DNA of 64,000 bases from Bacteroidales bacterium (GTDB lineage Bacteria; Bacteroidota; Bacteroidia; Bacteroidales; UBA932), in the NCBI GenBank assembly GCA_024398125.1, contig JAKSJO010000009.1, forward strand, positions 1 through 64,000. Reading direction: 5' to 3'. Both the position numbers and the translations under genes were made by a program. This document shows, one piece after another, positions 1 through 10,393 of this stretch; the first letter of the stretch is position 1; the number at the start of each line of letters is the position of its first letter. The notes below the pieces were generated by a model. That model searched no databases. It had not been told where the DNA came from and was given only the letters and a program-made list of their open reading frames with translations.

Positions 1-1468
<1,468 letters not shown>

Positions 1469-1484
1469 TTAGTCAGTATAGACC

Positions 1485-2375
1485 TTATTGCATTCCATCT
1501 ATAAGTACAGTCTTGCCGGCAGCTCCTGAGATCCTCTTTACGAGTCCCTGGAGAACGGCTCCAGGTCCAAGCTCGGTGAACGATTCTGCACCGTCTTCGA
1601 GCATCTGCTTGACGGACTGGGTCCAACGTACGGGCGATGTGAGCTGGGCGAGCAGGTTTGCCTTTATCACGGCAGGATCTGTTTCAGCCTTCGCGCTGAC
1701 GTTCTGGTAAATTGGACAGCATGGAGCATGGAATCCGGTTGTCTCTATGGCCTTGCCAAGCTCGACACGGGCTGGTTCCATGAGAGGGGAGTGGAAGGCT
1801 CCACCGACAGCCAGGGGAAGGGCGCGCTTGGCTCCGCTTTCCTTGAGCTTCGCACAGGCTTTTTCAATGGCTTCCTTCTCGCCGGATATGACCAGCTGAC
1901 CATCGCAGTTGTAGTTTGCAGCTATGACTGTTCCGTCTATTGATGCGCAGATCTCTTCAACCTTTTCATTGTCGAGCCCGATGATGGCTGCCATTCCTCC
2001 GGGAGCGGACTCGCAGCATTTCTGCATGAGCGAAGCACGGATGCTGACAAGCTTGAGTGCGCTTGCAAAATCCATCGCACCGCAGGCTGCAAGAGCGGAG
2101 AACTCACCGAGTGAATGTCCTGCGACCATGTCGGGGGAGAATCCTTCCATGCTGAGGGCCAGCGAGGCGGAGTGGATGAAGATGGCTGGTTGTGTGACCG
2201 CAGTCTCCTTCAGCTGCTCATCGCTTCCTTCAAACATGATGTCGGTGATTCTGAAGCCGAGGATGTCGTTGGCATCCTCCATCAGCTGTCTTGCCTTTGG
2301 GTTGGTTTCATAAAGTGCCTTGCCCATTCCAGCAAACTGAGCTCCCTGTCCGGGGAATATGTAAGCTTTTTTCAT
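1485..2375 (-). CDS. fabD: Malonyl-CoA:ACP transacylase FabD
   Basis: Predicted 296-residue cytoplasmic enzyme that transfers malonyl from CoA to acyl carrier protein for type II fatty acid synthesis. Seen: the FPGQGAQFAGMG N-terminus and the GHSLGEFSALAA nucleophile elbow (about residues 88-99) with the catalytic serine; length is normal for the family. The frame stays open 17 codons upstream, but the family begins MKKAYIFPGQ, so the start is set at the ATG at 2373-2375. The neighbour downstream is the pyruvate:ferredoxin oxidoreductase; co-transcription is possible but no other fab gene is adjacent. Confidence 0.95.
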   Translation of the reverse strand: MKKAYIFPGQGAQFAGMGKALYETNPKARQLMEDANDILGFRITDIMFEGSDEQLKETAVTQPAIFIHSASLALSMEGFSPDMVAGHSLGEFSALAACGAMDFASALKLVSIRASLMQKCCESAPGGMAAIIGLDNEKVEEICASIDGTVIAANYNCDGQLVISGEKEAIEKACAKLKESGAKRALPLAVGGAFHSPLMEPARVELGKAIETTGFHAPCCPIYQNVSAKAETDPAVIKANLLAQLTSPVRWTQSVKQMLEDGAESFTELGPGAVLQGLVKRISGAAGKTVLIDGMQ

Positions 2376-2506
2376 TGCGAAAGATGTTTGTTTAAATATG
2401 GGTATAATGCACCAAAATACAATCATACAAAAATACTCAAAAACTCTAATTTAATAAAGAAAATGGCTTTTTATTTTGTTATATTTGCAGGTACAACCGG
2501 CATTTT

Positions 2507-2578
2507 GCCCCTTTAGTTTAATGGATAGAATTCGGGATTCCGGTTCCCGCGATAGCGGTTCGATTCCGCTAGGGGGTA
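2507..2578 (+). tRNA. tRNA-Arg (anticodon CCG)
   Basis: Cloverleaf folded by eye: acceptor GCCCCTT pairs with AGGGGGT (one G-U at the first pair), anticodon stem CGGGA/TCCCG with loop TTCCGGT giving anticodon CCG, and T arm AGCGG/CCGCT. CCA is not encoded. A Bacteroides-type -7 box, TATATTTG at 2480-2487, lies about 20 bases upstream; no good -33 box is visible. purT begins 39 bases downstream. Confidence 0.93.
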
Positions 2579-2616
2579 CTGGATTTACCTGTAACAGATA
2601 ATAATACAAAGATTTA

Positions 2617-3786
2617 ATGAAGAAGATAATGCTGCTCGGCTCGGGAGAGCTCGGAAAGGAATTTGTCATAGCTGCCCAGAGACTTGGCCAGACTGTCATT
2701 GCGTGCGACCGTTACGCCGGCGCTCCTGCCATGCAGGTCGCTGATGAATGCGAGGTGTTCGACATGCTCGATGGCGATGCTCTTGAGGCTGCTGTAAGGA
2801 AGCACTGTCCGGACATCATCGTTCCTGAGATCGAGGCCATCCGTACCGAAAAGCTTTATTCTCTCGAGGAACAGGGAATTCAGGTCGTTCCAAGTGCACG
2901 CGCGGTCAACTTTACCATGAACCGCAAGGCTATCCGAGACCTCGCGGCTGTAGAGCTTGGACTCAAGACTGCGAAGTATCGCTATGCGACAAGCCTTGAA
3001 GAGCTTAAGGCTGCAGTGGAGGTTATCGGTCTCCCATGCGTCATCAAGCCTCTCATGTCATCGTCGGGAAAGGGACAGTCGGTACTCAAGACCGAGGCTG
3101 ACATCGAGCCTGCGTGGAAATATGCATGTGAAGGTTCACGTGGTGACATCCGCGAGATCATCGTTGAGGAATTCATAAAGTTTGACAGTGAGATCACCCT
3201 TCTCACCGTCACCCAGAAGGACGGCAACACCCTCTTCTGTCCACCTATCGGACATGTGCAGATCCATGGTGACTATCGTGAGAGTTTCCAGCCTGCACGC
3301 GTGTCTGACGAACAGCTTGCCGAGGCACAGAGAATGGCTGCAGCAGTTACCAAGTCTCTTACCGGAGCCGGTATCTGGGGTGTTGAGTTCTTCCTCAGCG
3401 ACAAGGATGGCGTATATTTCTCTGAGCTTTCGCCTCGCCCGCATGATACAGGCATGGTAACCCTTGCGGGAACCCAGAACCTCTCAGAGTTCGAGCTTCA
3501 TTGCCGTGCCGTGCTTGGCATTCCTATCCCTGAAATCACATACGAGCGCAATGGCGCTTCCGCTGTCGTTCTTTCCGGAATCGCTTCCGATGCTGCTCCT
3601 CAGTATGAGGGCATTGAAGCAGCGGCTGCGACCCATCCATGCAATGACATAAGAATCTTCGGAAAACCAAGCACCAGGGTCAACCGCCGTATGGGCGTCG
3701 TTGTGGGCTATGCTCCGAAGGACAGTGACCTTGATGCGCTGAGAGATCGTGTAAAGGCTGCTGCAGCACTGATTACCGTAAAGTAA
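2617..3786 (+). CDS. purT: Formate-dependent phosphoribosylglycinamide formyltransferase PurT
   Basis: 389-residue ATP-grasp enzyme that makes formylglycinamide ribotide from GAR, formate and ATP, the folate-independent version of the third step of purine synthesis. Seen: N-terminal GSGELGKE dinucleotide-like loop (about residues 8-15), the ATP-grasp segment with [14 protein letters not shown] (about 142-155), and [13 protein letters not shown] near residues 272-284, all typical of PurT and distinguishing it from PurK. Length matches the family. No strong ribosome binding site precedes the ATG, which is usual for this phylum. It stands alone between tRNA-Arg and the esterase gene. Confidence 0.95.
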   Translation: MKKIMLLGSGELGKEFVIAAQRLGQTVIACDRYAGAPAMQVADECEVFDMLDGDALEAAVRKHCPDIIVPEIEAIRTEKLYSLEEQGIQVVPSARAVNFTMNRKAIRDLAAVELGLKTAKYRYATSLEELKAAVEVIGLPCVIKPLMSSSGKGQSVLKTEADIEPAWKYACEGSRGDIREIIVEEFIKFDSEITLLTVTQKDGNTLFCPPIGHVQIHGDYRESFQPARVSDEQLAEAQRMAAAVTKSLTGAGIWGVEFFLSDKDGVYFSELSPRPHDTGMVTLAGTQNLSEFELHCRAVLGIPIPEITYERNGASAVVLSGIASDAAPQYEGIEAAAATHPCNDIRIFGKPSTRVNRRMGVVVGYAPKDSDLDALRDRVKAAAALITVK

Positions 3787-3844
3787 TCCTGTCCCCCAGA
3801 AGGGGAGATGACACTGAATATACCAATAACCAATAAATACTAAC

Positions 3845-5281
3845 ATGAAAAAGGCATTGTCATTCCTGTTTGCATTAGCTCTTGTCGCATGCCAGAGCGT
3901 GAAGCAGAATCCGATCCTTACTATTGAAGGAGGCCAGGTCCAGGGCGTCGACACAGATATCGCAGGTGTCGTTGTCTACAGAGGTATCCCTTATGCTGCA
4001 CCTCCTATCAAGGACTTGCGCTGGAAGGCACCGCAGCCTGTAATTCCATGGGATGGCGTCAAGGTATGTGACGAATTCGGCCATCCTGGATACCAGTCGG
4101 TACATTATCCTGGTGGATATACCACCGAATGGGGCTATGGTTCGGAGTCTCCTTACAGTGAAGACTGTCTCTACCTTAATGTATGGACCAAGGAGTCTGG
4201 CAATCCAGATGCAAAGCTTCCTGTTGCTCTCTGGATCCATGGCGGTGGCTATCGTGAAGGCTGGGGATCGGAACCGGAGTTCGATGGCCAGGAGTGGGCA
4301 GACAAGGATGTTGTCCTCGTATCGATAAACTACCGTCTCGGTGTTTTCGGATTCCTTACCCATCCGGAGCTTTCTGCTGAGAGCCCTCAGCATGTGTCAG
4401 GAAACTACGGTATCCTTGACCAGATCGAGTCCCTCAAGTGGATAAAGAAGAATATTGCACAGTTTGGAGGAGATCCGGACAACGTGATGGTATTCGGTCA
4501 GAGCGCCGGAGCCGGCAGTGTCAGGACTCTCTGTGCTTCACCGCTTACAAGAGGTCTCTTCAACAAGGCGATCATCATGAGTGGCGGTGGCCTTGTGAAC
4601 GAGGTCGCTCCTCAGCATATCGGACCTTTCACAACGATGACTCTTGAAGAAACCGAAGCGGCTTCCAAGGAAATCCTTGACTGGGCAGGTCTTACCGACA
4701 TCAAGAAGATGCGTTCTGCAAGCACAGAGATGATCTATTCTGCGGCGAATATGTATAATGCGGCTTCCGGCAAGCGTGGCAACATGACACTCATGCCTAT
4801 GGTTGACGGCTACGTGATGAACGAGAGTTTCGACGATGCTGCAATGAACGATAATCTTCCTCATATCCCTTATATGATCGGCTATACCCTCAACGACATG
4901 GGCAGCATGGCTCCGGGAATCATGGAGTTCTGCTACAATCGTGAGGCGCTTGGTGACAAGGCGTGGGCATATGAGTTCGCACGTCCTCTTCCAGATGACG
5001 GAAGCCAGCCGAATGTTCTCAAGGGTGCTTTCCATTCTTCGGATCTCTGGTATGCCTTCAAGTCTCTCAAGCATTGCTGGCGTCCTTGGACAAAGGGAGA
5101 CTGGGATCTCTCGGAAAAGATTCTTACTGCGTGGAGCAATTTCGCAAAGTATGGCGATCCTAACGGAGCTGACGGAGGAATCTGGACACCTTGTACAAAG
5201 GACTGCAATGATTTCATGCTCTTCAAGCTGGATGCATCGGATGTCGAGAATTCCGAGATGGGAGAGCCTATCAAACCGTAA
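3845..5281 (+). CDS. Secreted carboxylesterase, type B lipase family
   Basis: 478 residues with a lipoprotein signal peptide (MKKALSFLFALALVAC, lipobox Cys about 16), so predicted membrane-anchored and exported. It has the type B carboxylesterase alpha/beta-hydrolase fold: oxyanion loop HGGGYREGWG (about 131-140), nucleophile elbow GQSAGAGS with Ser near 220, and the catalytic His in AFHSSDLWY near 396. The paired disulfide region SEDCLYLNVW is also present. The real substrate is unknown; placed 30 bases upstream of an unknown secreted protein and a GH43 enzyme in one orientation, it is likely to remove acyl groups (acetyl or feruloyl) from plant polysaccharide, which is inference from context. 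Confidence 0.85.
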   Translation: MKKALSFLFALALVACQSVKQNPILTIEGGQVQGVDTDIAGVVVYRGIPYAAPPIKDLRWKAPQPVIPWDGVKVCDEFGHPGYQSVHYPGGYTTEWGYGSESPYSEDCLYLNVWTKESGNPDAKLPVALWIHGGGYREGWGSEPEFDGQEWADKDVVLVSINYRLGVFGFLTHPELSAESPQHVSGNYGILDQIESLKWIKKNIAQFGGDPDNVMVFGQSAGAGSVRTLCASPLTRGLFNKAIIMSGGGLVNEVAPQHIGPFTTMTLEETEAASKEILDWAGLTDIKKMRSASTEMIYSAANMYNAASGKRGNMTLMPMVDGYVMNESFDDAAMNDNLPHIPYMIGYTLNDMGSMAPGIMEFCYNREALGDKAWAYEFARPLPDDGSQPNVLKGAFHSSDLWYAFKSLKHCWRPWTKGDWDLSEKILTAWSNFAKYGDPNGADGGIWTPCTKDCNDFMLFKLDASDVENSEMGEPIKP

Positions 5282-5311
5282 ATCATTAACACTTTTTTAT
5301 AAAACCACGTT

Positions 5312-6079
5312 ATGAATTTCATTAAAAAAACAACCATCCTCGCGGCTGGTCTCCTCTGCCTTGCAGGAGCTGCAAAGGCACAGGACTTCACCAACTCGAA
5401 CTACTTCACCCCAGTATCGGGTGACGTAGCAAGTCCAGACGCTAACGGCTTCATCGGCCGCTGGCTTCTTCTTGAGCCATTCGATTTTCCAAACAGCTCG
5501 AACACCGTTTTCGTGGATAGCTATATCCGCGAGACCTTCGCAAAGTTCTCTGACACCTATCTCGGTGGCGATCTCGCAAAGGTTCCTACAACCGGCAAGA
5601 AGGGTGAGGTAATCAGGTACAAGACTCAGTATGAGAAGGCTACCTTCAGAGGTTTCGGTGCTCCTCAGGCTCCTGAAATCGTAAAGGTTGACCGCAAGCT
5701 CAAGTGGCATGCTCTCGACAGCAAGCTTTTCAATGTCAAGCTCATGCGTTTCGCTTCTGACCTCAATCGTGACAAGTATGGTCTCGTATTCTGGGCTGTT
5801 ACCGTTATCGACGTACCAGAGGACATGACCGTAAGACTCGCAGTTGGTTCCAACTCTGCTTCTATGTGGTGGGTTGACGGTGAGGAGGCTCTTATCCTCT
5901 CAGGTGACCGCCGTATGGTTGCTGACGATGGTATGTCAGCTCGCATGACCCTCACCAAGGGTAAGCACGTCCTCCGTGGCGCTGTCATCAATGGACCTGG
6001 TATGAGCGACATCTGCGTTCGTTTCGTAGACGAGAACCTCAAGCCAGTAAAGAACTATACAATCAGCACAACCAAATAA
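5312..6079 (+). CDS. Secreted protein of unknown function in the GH43 operon
   Basis: 255 residues with a Sec signal peptide cleaved after AAGAAKA-QD (about 24). The mature part is rich in alternating beta-strand segments; motifs include GFIGRWLLLEPF, VRLAVGSNSASMWWVDGEE and KGKHVLRGAVING. The WW-VDGEE and GKHVLR pieces resemble PA14-like or galactose-binding beta-sandwich folds seen in carbohydrate enzymes, but no catalytic motif is recognised, so function is not assigned. It sits 30 bases after the esterase and 12 bases before the GH43 gene, and shares the very biased codon use of the latter, pointing to an abundant secreted partner, perhaps a glycan-binding subunit. Confidence 0.7.
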   Translation: MNFIKKTTILAAGLLCLAGAAKAQDFTNSNYFTPVSGDVASPDANGFIGRWLLLEPFDFPNSSNTVFVDSYIRETFAKFSDTYLGGDLAKVPTTGKKGEVIRYKTQYEKATFRGFGAPQAPEIVKVDRKLKWHALDSKLFNVKLMRFASDLNRDKYGLVFWAVTVIDVPEDMTVRLAVGSNSASMWWVDGEEALILSGDRRMVADDGMSARMTLTKGKHVLRGAVINGPGMSDICVRFVDENLKPVKNYTISTTK

Positions 6080-6091
6080 TTCTGAAGTATC

Positions 6092-7555
6092 ATGAAAAAC
6101 AGATCCATCATTCTTTCAGCGGCAGTGCTGTTTGCAATGGCTTCCGCTTATGAGGCAAAGGCCCAGGTGGGCACTCCATACATCCACGACCCTTCTAACA
6201 TCATGCTCTGCAACGGTAAGTACTATACTTACGGTACCGGCGGCGGCGGTCTCTGGTCTCCAGACGGTTGGCATTGGTCAGCAATCGAGGCACCAGAAGG
6301 CGTAAACGCACGTCCAGGCGGTGGTGCAGCTCCAGATGCACTCAAGATCGGTGATCGTTATCTCATCGGTTACTCAGCTACCGGTGGCGGTCTTGGTGGT
6401 GGTCACGCAGGCCGTATCCTCACCATGTGGAACAATGACCTCGATCCTAACTCTAAGAACTTCGGTTACACCGAGGCTGTAGAGGTTGCTCACTCAGAGT
6501 TCGATGAGGACTGCGATGCTATCGACATCGGTCTCTTCCTCGATCCTACCACCGGCCGTATGTTCGCTACATTCGGAACATACTTCGGATTCATCCGTCA
6601 GTGCGAGCTCGATCCTAAGACCGGTTTCCGCAAGGAAGGCACCAAGGACATCGACGTAGCTATCGACTGCGAGGCTTCAGACATGATCTATCACAATGGT
6701 TGGTATTACCTCCTCGGTACCCACGGTACCTGCTGTGACGGTGTAAACTCTACCTACAACATCGTGGTCGGCCGTTCACGCAACGTCAATGGTCCATTCA
6801 TCGACAACGTTGGCCGTTCAATGATCGAGGGTGGCGGTAAGATGGTTGTTGCTGCAGGTTACGGCAAGACCGGTGCTGGTCACTTCGGCCGCTACATCGA
6901 GGAAGAAGGTATCGAGAAGATGTCTTTCCACTGGGAGGCAGACTACGACCAGGGTGGCCGCAGCGTTCTCGCTATCCGTCCTCTTCTCTGGAAGAACGAC
7001 TGGCCAGTTGCAGGCGAGCCTTTCTTCGAGGGTGTATATGAGATCGAGTCAGTTCGTAGAGGTTATGCTCTCGAGCTTGCAGTAGATTTCCAGAGACAGA
7101 ATGTTGCACGTCCAATGCGTGGCAGCACCGATCCTATTCCTAACCCTTCATTCCAGAAGCTTGAGGAAGTTATCGGCACATGGCCAGCTGGCGACATCCC
7201 TGCAAGAATCGGTGACTACATGTTCCGTCCTCATCAGAAGTGGTCTGTAGTTGCAGTTGACGAGGCAGGTGGCTACCTCGGAGCTCCTTACTACAAGATC
7301 GTCATCGAGGGAACCGAGCGTGCTCTTTCTGCAGCAGCTAACTGCGAAGTTAAGACTGTTGAGAAGTACACCGGCGCTGACGAGCAGCTTTGGAGAATCG
7401 AGCAGTGCACAGACGGTACCTTCAGAATCATGCCTAAGGCAGTTCCTGGTTGCGATGAGCCTCTTTGCCTCATCTCAGCAGGTGACAGCACCCCTTCACT
7501 CGGCAAGTTCGATTTCAACAGCGACAACTGCAAGTGGAACTTCTGCACCCGTTAA
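6092..7555 (+). CDS. Secreted GH43-family glycosidase (arabinanase-like) with C-terminal lectin-like domain
   Basis: 487 residues, signal peptide cleaved after YEAKA (about 24). Five-bladed-propeller GH43 features: catalytic base Asp33 in IHDPS, a pKa-modulating Asp in DAIDIG near 143-146, and the acid Glu in CEASDM near 194. The layout fits endo-arabinanase or arabinofuranosidase types acting on arabinan or arabinoxylan. After about residue 310 the sequence changes to a beta-trefoil-like tail with QKW and DEQLWRIEQ (QxW-type) motifs, suggesting a ricin/CBM13-like carbohydrate-binding domain. It is last in the esterase/unknown/GH43 run and is followed by a strong terminator. Codon use is as biased as in pckA and gapA, so high expression is likely. 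Substrate is inferred, not seen. Confidence 0.85.
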   Translation: MKNRSIILSAAVLFAMASAYEAKAQVGTPYIHDPSNIMLCNGKYYTYGTGGGGLWSPDGWHWSAIEAPEGVNARPGGGAAPDALKIGDRYLIGYSATGGGLGGGHAGRILTMWNNDLDPNSKNFGYTEAVEVAHSEFDEDCDAIDIGLFLDPTTGRMFATFGTYFGFIRQCELDPKTGFRKEGTKDIDVAIDCEASDMIYHNGWYYLLGTHGTCCDGVNSTYNIVVGRSRNVNGPFIDNVGRSMIEGGGKMVVAAGYGKTGAGHFGRYIEEEGIEKMSFHWEADYDQGGRSVLAIRPLLWKNDWPVAGEPFFEGVYEIESVRRGYALELAVDFQRQNVARPMRGSTDPIPNPSFQKLEEVIGTWPAGDIPARIGDYMFRPHQKWSVVAVDEAGGYLGAPYYKIVIEGTERALSAAANCEVKTVEKYTGADEQLWRIEQCTDGTFRIMPKAVPGCDEPLCLISAGDSTPSLGKFDFNSDNCKWNFCTR

Positions 7556-7576
7556 TCGGTTGCAATACGATAATGG

Positions 7577-7610
7577 AAAGGGATGGTCATTCGACCATCC
7601 CTTTCTTTTT
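7577..7610. terminator. Bidirectional intrinsic terminator
   Basis: A perfect 12-base inverted repeat AAAGGGATGGTC / GACCATCCCTTT with loop ATTC, followed by a T run on the plus strand and A-rich bases on the other side. It lies between the convergent GH43 gene and the small acidic protein gene and can serve both. Confidence 0.85.
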
Positions 7611-7630
7611 ATGCTTGCTGATAACGCGAC

Positions 7631-8071
7631 TTATTCGGCTTCTATCTTGAGATTCTTTTCAAGATGAACAACTGCATTGGTAAGCAGACTGTCGTTCCTG
7701 CATGCTGCCATGATGATACAGAGGACACCTGGAAGAATCTCGATGCTCATCATACGCATTGGGGAGTTGTCCTCACAGAGAACTTCGTAACCGATGGCCT
7801 CCTTGCCTTGAAAGTCCCAAACATACAAAGGATCCTCGTCATCCTCCTCGTCTTCGCCTACGATGTCAAGATATGAGTTATATGCCTCCTGTTCGGCATT
7901 GGATCCCTCGGGCATAGGTCCTACATAGATATCTACAAGCGCCTTGTCAGACTGTGTTTTCTCGTCAGGCAGGAATGCCTGCATATGGGTGATCTCCTGG
8001 CCTTCCTCTGTAAGGATCTCACTTTCATTCGACCATCCCTTAGGGAGTGGCAGTGTTATTGAGTAACTCAT
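7631..8071 (-). CDS. Small acidic conserved-looking protein, function unknown
   Basis: 146 residues with no signal peptide and no membrane segment, so cytoplasmic. Begins MSYSITLPLPKGWSNESEIL and has a strongly acidic patch VGEDEEDDEDPLY near residues 70-82, then a hydrophobic stretch EILPGVLCIIMAACRND. No family is recognised. It is monocistronic, with a -7-like TATATTTG on the minus strand (8101-8108) about 30 bases upstream, inside a 10-base inverted repeat. Codon use matches neighbouring core genes, and the reading frame spans the full gap between terminator and promoter, which supports a real gene. Confidence 0.7.
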   Translation of the reverse strand: MSYSITLPLPKGWSNESEILTEEGQEITHMQAFLPDEKTQSDKALVDIYVGPMPEGSNAEQEAYNSYLDIVGEDEEDDEDPLYVWDFQGKEAIGYEVLCEDNSPMRMMSIEILPGVLCIIMAACRNDSLLTNAVVHLEKNLKIEAE

Positions 8072-8086
8072 GCTGTAATTATATTA

Positions 8087-8141
8087 TCCGTCTTTGCTGA
8101 CAAATATATGACTAAATCATATAAATATCAACAAAGACGGA
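8087..8141. promoter_or_regulatory. Inverted repeat flanking the promoter of the 146-residue protein gene
   Basis: TCCGTCTTTG (8087-8096) and its exact complement CAAAGACGGA (8132-8141) enclose 35 AT-rich bases that contain the minus-strand -7 box TATATTTG (forward 8101-8108) and a smaller TATATGA/TCATATA inverted repeat. The arrangement could be an operator pair or a stem in the leader RNA. No regulator gene is adjacent. Confidence 0.4.
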
Positions 8142-8159
8142 ATAAATTTATGTGAAAAG

Positions 8160-10379
8160 TTATTTAATCCAGCGATCGAGCCAGTTGAAGAACTCTCTGT
8201 TCCAGTAAAGAGTATTCTGGGGCTGGAGGATCCAGTGGTTCTCATCCGGGAAGATGACCAGCTTGGAAGGAACTCCCATCATCTGGGCTGCGTTGAATGC
8301 TGCCATACCCTGCTCGTAAGGAATACGATAGTCCATCATTCCATGGAAACAGAGGATAGGAGTGTGCCACTTTGTAACCATTGACACCGGATCGTTGGCG
8401 TAGTGACGCTGAGCCTTTGGAGTTGAGGCATACGGAGCTCCTGCCTGCTGAAGACCTCCGAAGGTTATTCCGTCACCGGCAGGCCCCTGCTGTCCTTCCT
8501 CGTATGCGAATTCGGTAAGGCCGCCGTTATCCCAGTTTGCAAACCACATTTCCTCGGTGGTGTACCACATCTGCTTCTCGTCAAAGATACCTGCATGCGC
8601 GATGAAGCAGTCGTAGAGGTCGCCGTGGAGACCTTCGAGCATATAAACAGAGAAACCTCCGTAAGATGCGCCTACGCATGCGAGCTTGTCCACATAAGGC
8701 TGACTCTTGATATATCTTCCGGCAACGAGATAGTCCTGCATGTTGAGGCCGCAGTAGTCACCGCTGATCTGCTCCTTCCATTCCTGGCCGAATGCGGTCG
8801 TTCCGCGTCGGTTAGGCATGATGACGATGTAGCCCTGCTGTGCCATGAGACGGTAGCACCAACGATAGCTCCAGTCCTGGCTGTTTGTACCCTGAGGACC
8901 GCCGAGGACAATCTCGATTGCAGGGTACTGCTTGTTCTTATCGAACTTTGGAGGATAGAGAACCCAGCACTGCATATCCTTGCCGTCTACGGTCTTGAGT
9001 ATCACGCTCTCTGAAGCAGGCTCGTCAAGCTGGGCGAGGATGTGCTCGTTCTCGTGGGTGAGCTGTTCGAATGCAGCCTCTCCATTCTGGTCTATTGTAA
9101 GCTTGATGAGCTCGACAGGGAAGTTGAGAGCATAGAAAGATGCAAAGAGGGTGCATGTTCCGTCAGCAAGCTTCATTGCGAAAGGACTGAAGAAGTCATA
9201 TGCCCACTCATCCTTGGTAAGCTGCTTCACATTGCCGTCCTGGCCTATGCAGTATACCTTCTGGGTACCTTCGGAAAGTGCCTGGAAGAAGATGCTGCCA
9301 TTGTCGTATGGATTCCAGAACAGTCCTGATACGTCATACTTGAAATCAGGAGCCCAGTCATGGATGTTGCTGAAACTCATCGCTCCATTCTGGGATGCCA
9401 CGTCAGCGACCATCAGGCTCTGGTGGTCTGCCTCGTAACCGTCACGTGCCATTGAAACCCATGCGAGATGCTGGCCGTCAGGAGACCATACAGGGTCGGT
9501 GTCGTAGCCGCCGTCGCCCTTTACAGTCACGGTCTCGCCGGTCTCGACGTCATAGACATAAATGCCGCAGTTGGTCGAGAACGCATACTGCTTGCCCATG
9601 TGCTTGCGGCATGAATATGCGATGTGACGGCCGTCTGGTGCCCAGTCGAGCTGCTCTGCGCCACCGAATGGCTCGGTAGGGAGCTCGTATGGCTCTTCGC
9701 CGAGGATGTCTGTTGAATTCTCAGGAGTGATCATTCCGTTGCCGATTGCTGCAACGTAGCTTCTTGGAGTCTCGGTTACCCAGTGGTCCCAGTGGCGGTA
9801 CATGAGGTCCTCGGTCGCATATGCATTTGCCTTGTCCAGCTTAGGGTCTGTATCTATAGGCTGAACGACCTTGGCGTTCTTTATGGTGCTGATGTAGATG
9901 ACCTTTGTCTGGTCAGGGGAGAGCTTGAACTCTGCAACTCCTGAAGGCACATCGCTGAGCTGGACCCTCTTCCCGAGCTTGTTGCCCTGGAGCGGAGCCT
10001 GCCAGATCTGGCCTCCCTGGATGAAGAATATGCTCTTGCCGTCGGCTGCCCAGCGGGCGTTGCTTACGCTCTTTGCGTAGCGGGTGAGCTGGATGCGCTC
10101 GCTGCCGTCAGTGTTGGCGATAAAGAGGTTTCTGCATGAGCGGTTCTCCTCGATAGAGGTGTAGCTCATTCCGTAAAGGATCTTTTCTCCGTCAGGGGAA
10201 ACCTGCGGGTCGCTAAGGCGTCCGAATGCGAGGAGGGTCTCTGGAGTCATGACTCCGTCGGAGATCTTGATGTCAGACTGGCCGATGTAGCCGGCTGACA
10301 GATCTGTCTTTGTACTCTGGTTGCAGCTCATGATTCCGAAAAGGCACACAAGTGCGCCCATGATTCTTGGATGTTTCAT
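8160..10379 (-). CDS. S9 family prolyl-oligopeptidase-type peptidase, exported lipoprotein
   Basis: 739 residues with lipoprotein signal MKHPRIMGALVCLFGIMSC (Cys about 19). Residues about 45-420 form TolB/WD40-like propeller blades (repeated S-PDG..I-Y motifs). The C-terminal alpha/beta-hydrolase domain has the serine elbow GASYGGFS near 573, Asp in MMDYRIP near 674 and His in DENHWIL near 713. This is the acylaminoacyl-peptidase/dipeptidyl-peptidase branch of S9, releasing short peptides in the periplasm or at the surface. The gene starts 14 bases after recG ends, so the two may be co-transcribed; there is no obvious functional link. A second S9 enzyme (DPP IV) is at 58.8-61.2 kb. Confidence 0.9.
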   Translation of the reverse strand: MKHPRIMGALVCLFGIMSCNQSTKTDLSAGYIGQSDIKISDGVMTPETLLAFGRLSDPQVSPDGEKILYGMSYTSIEENRSCRNLFIANTDGSERIQLTRYAKSVSNARWAADGKSIFFIQGGQIWQAPLQGNKLGKRVQLSDVPSGVAEFKLSPDQTKVIYISTIKNAKVVQPIDTDPKLDKANAYATEDLMYRHWDHWVTETPRSYVAAIGNGMITPENSTDILGEEPYELPTEPFGGAEQLDWAPDGRHIAYSCRKHMGKQYAFSTNCGIYVYDVETGETVTVKGDGGYDTDPVWSPDGQHLAWVSMARDGYEADHQSLMVADVASQNGAMSFSNIHDWAPDFKYDVSGLFWNPYDNGSIFFQALSEGTQKVYCIGQDGNVKQLTKDEWAYDFFSPFAMKLADGTCTLFASFYALNFPVELIKLTIDQNGEAAFEQLTHENEHILAQLDEPASESVILKTVDGKDMQCWVLYPPKFDKNKQYPAIEIVLGGPQGTNSQDWSYRWCYRLMAQQGYIVIMPNRRGTTAFGQEWKEQISGDYCGLNMQDYLVAGRYIKSQPYVDKLACVGASYGGFSVYMLEGLHGDLYDCFIAHAGIFDEKQMWYTTEEMWFANWDNGGLTEFAYEEGQQGPAGDGITFGGLQQAGAPYASTPKAQRHYANDPVSMVTKWHTPILCFHGMMDYRIPYEQGMAAFNAAQMMGVPSKLVIFPDENHWILQPQNTLYWNREFFNWLDRWIK

Positions 10380-10393
10380 TATAAGTTGATGTA

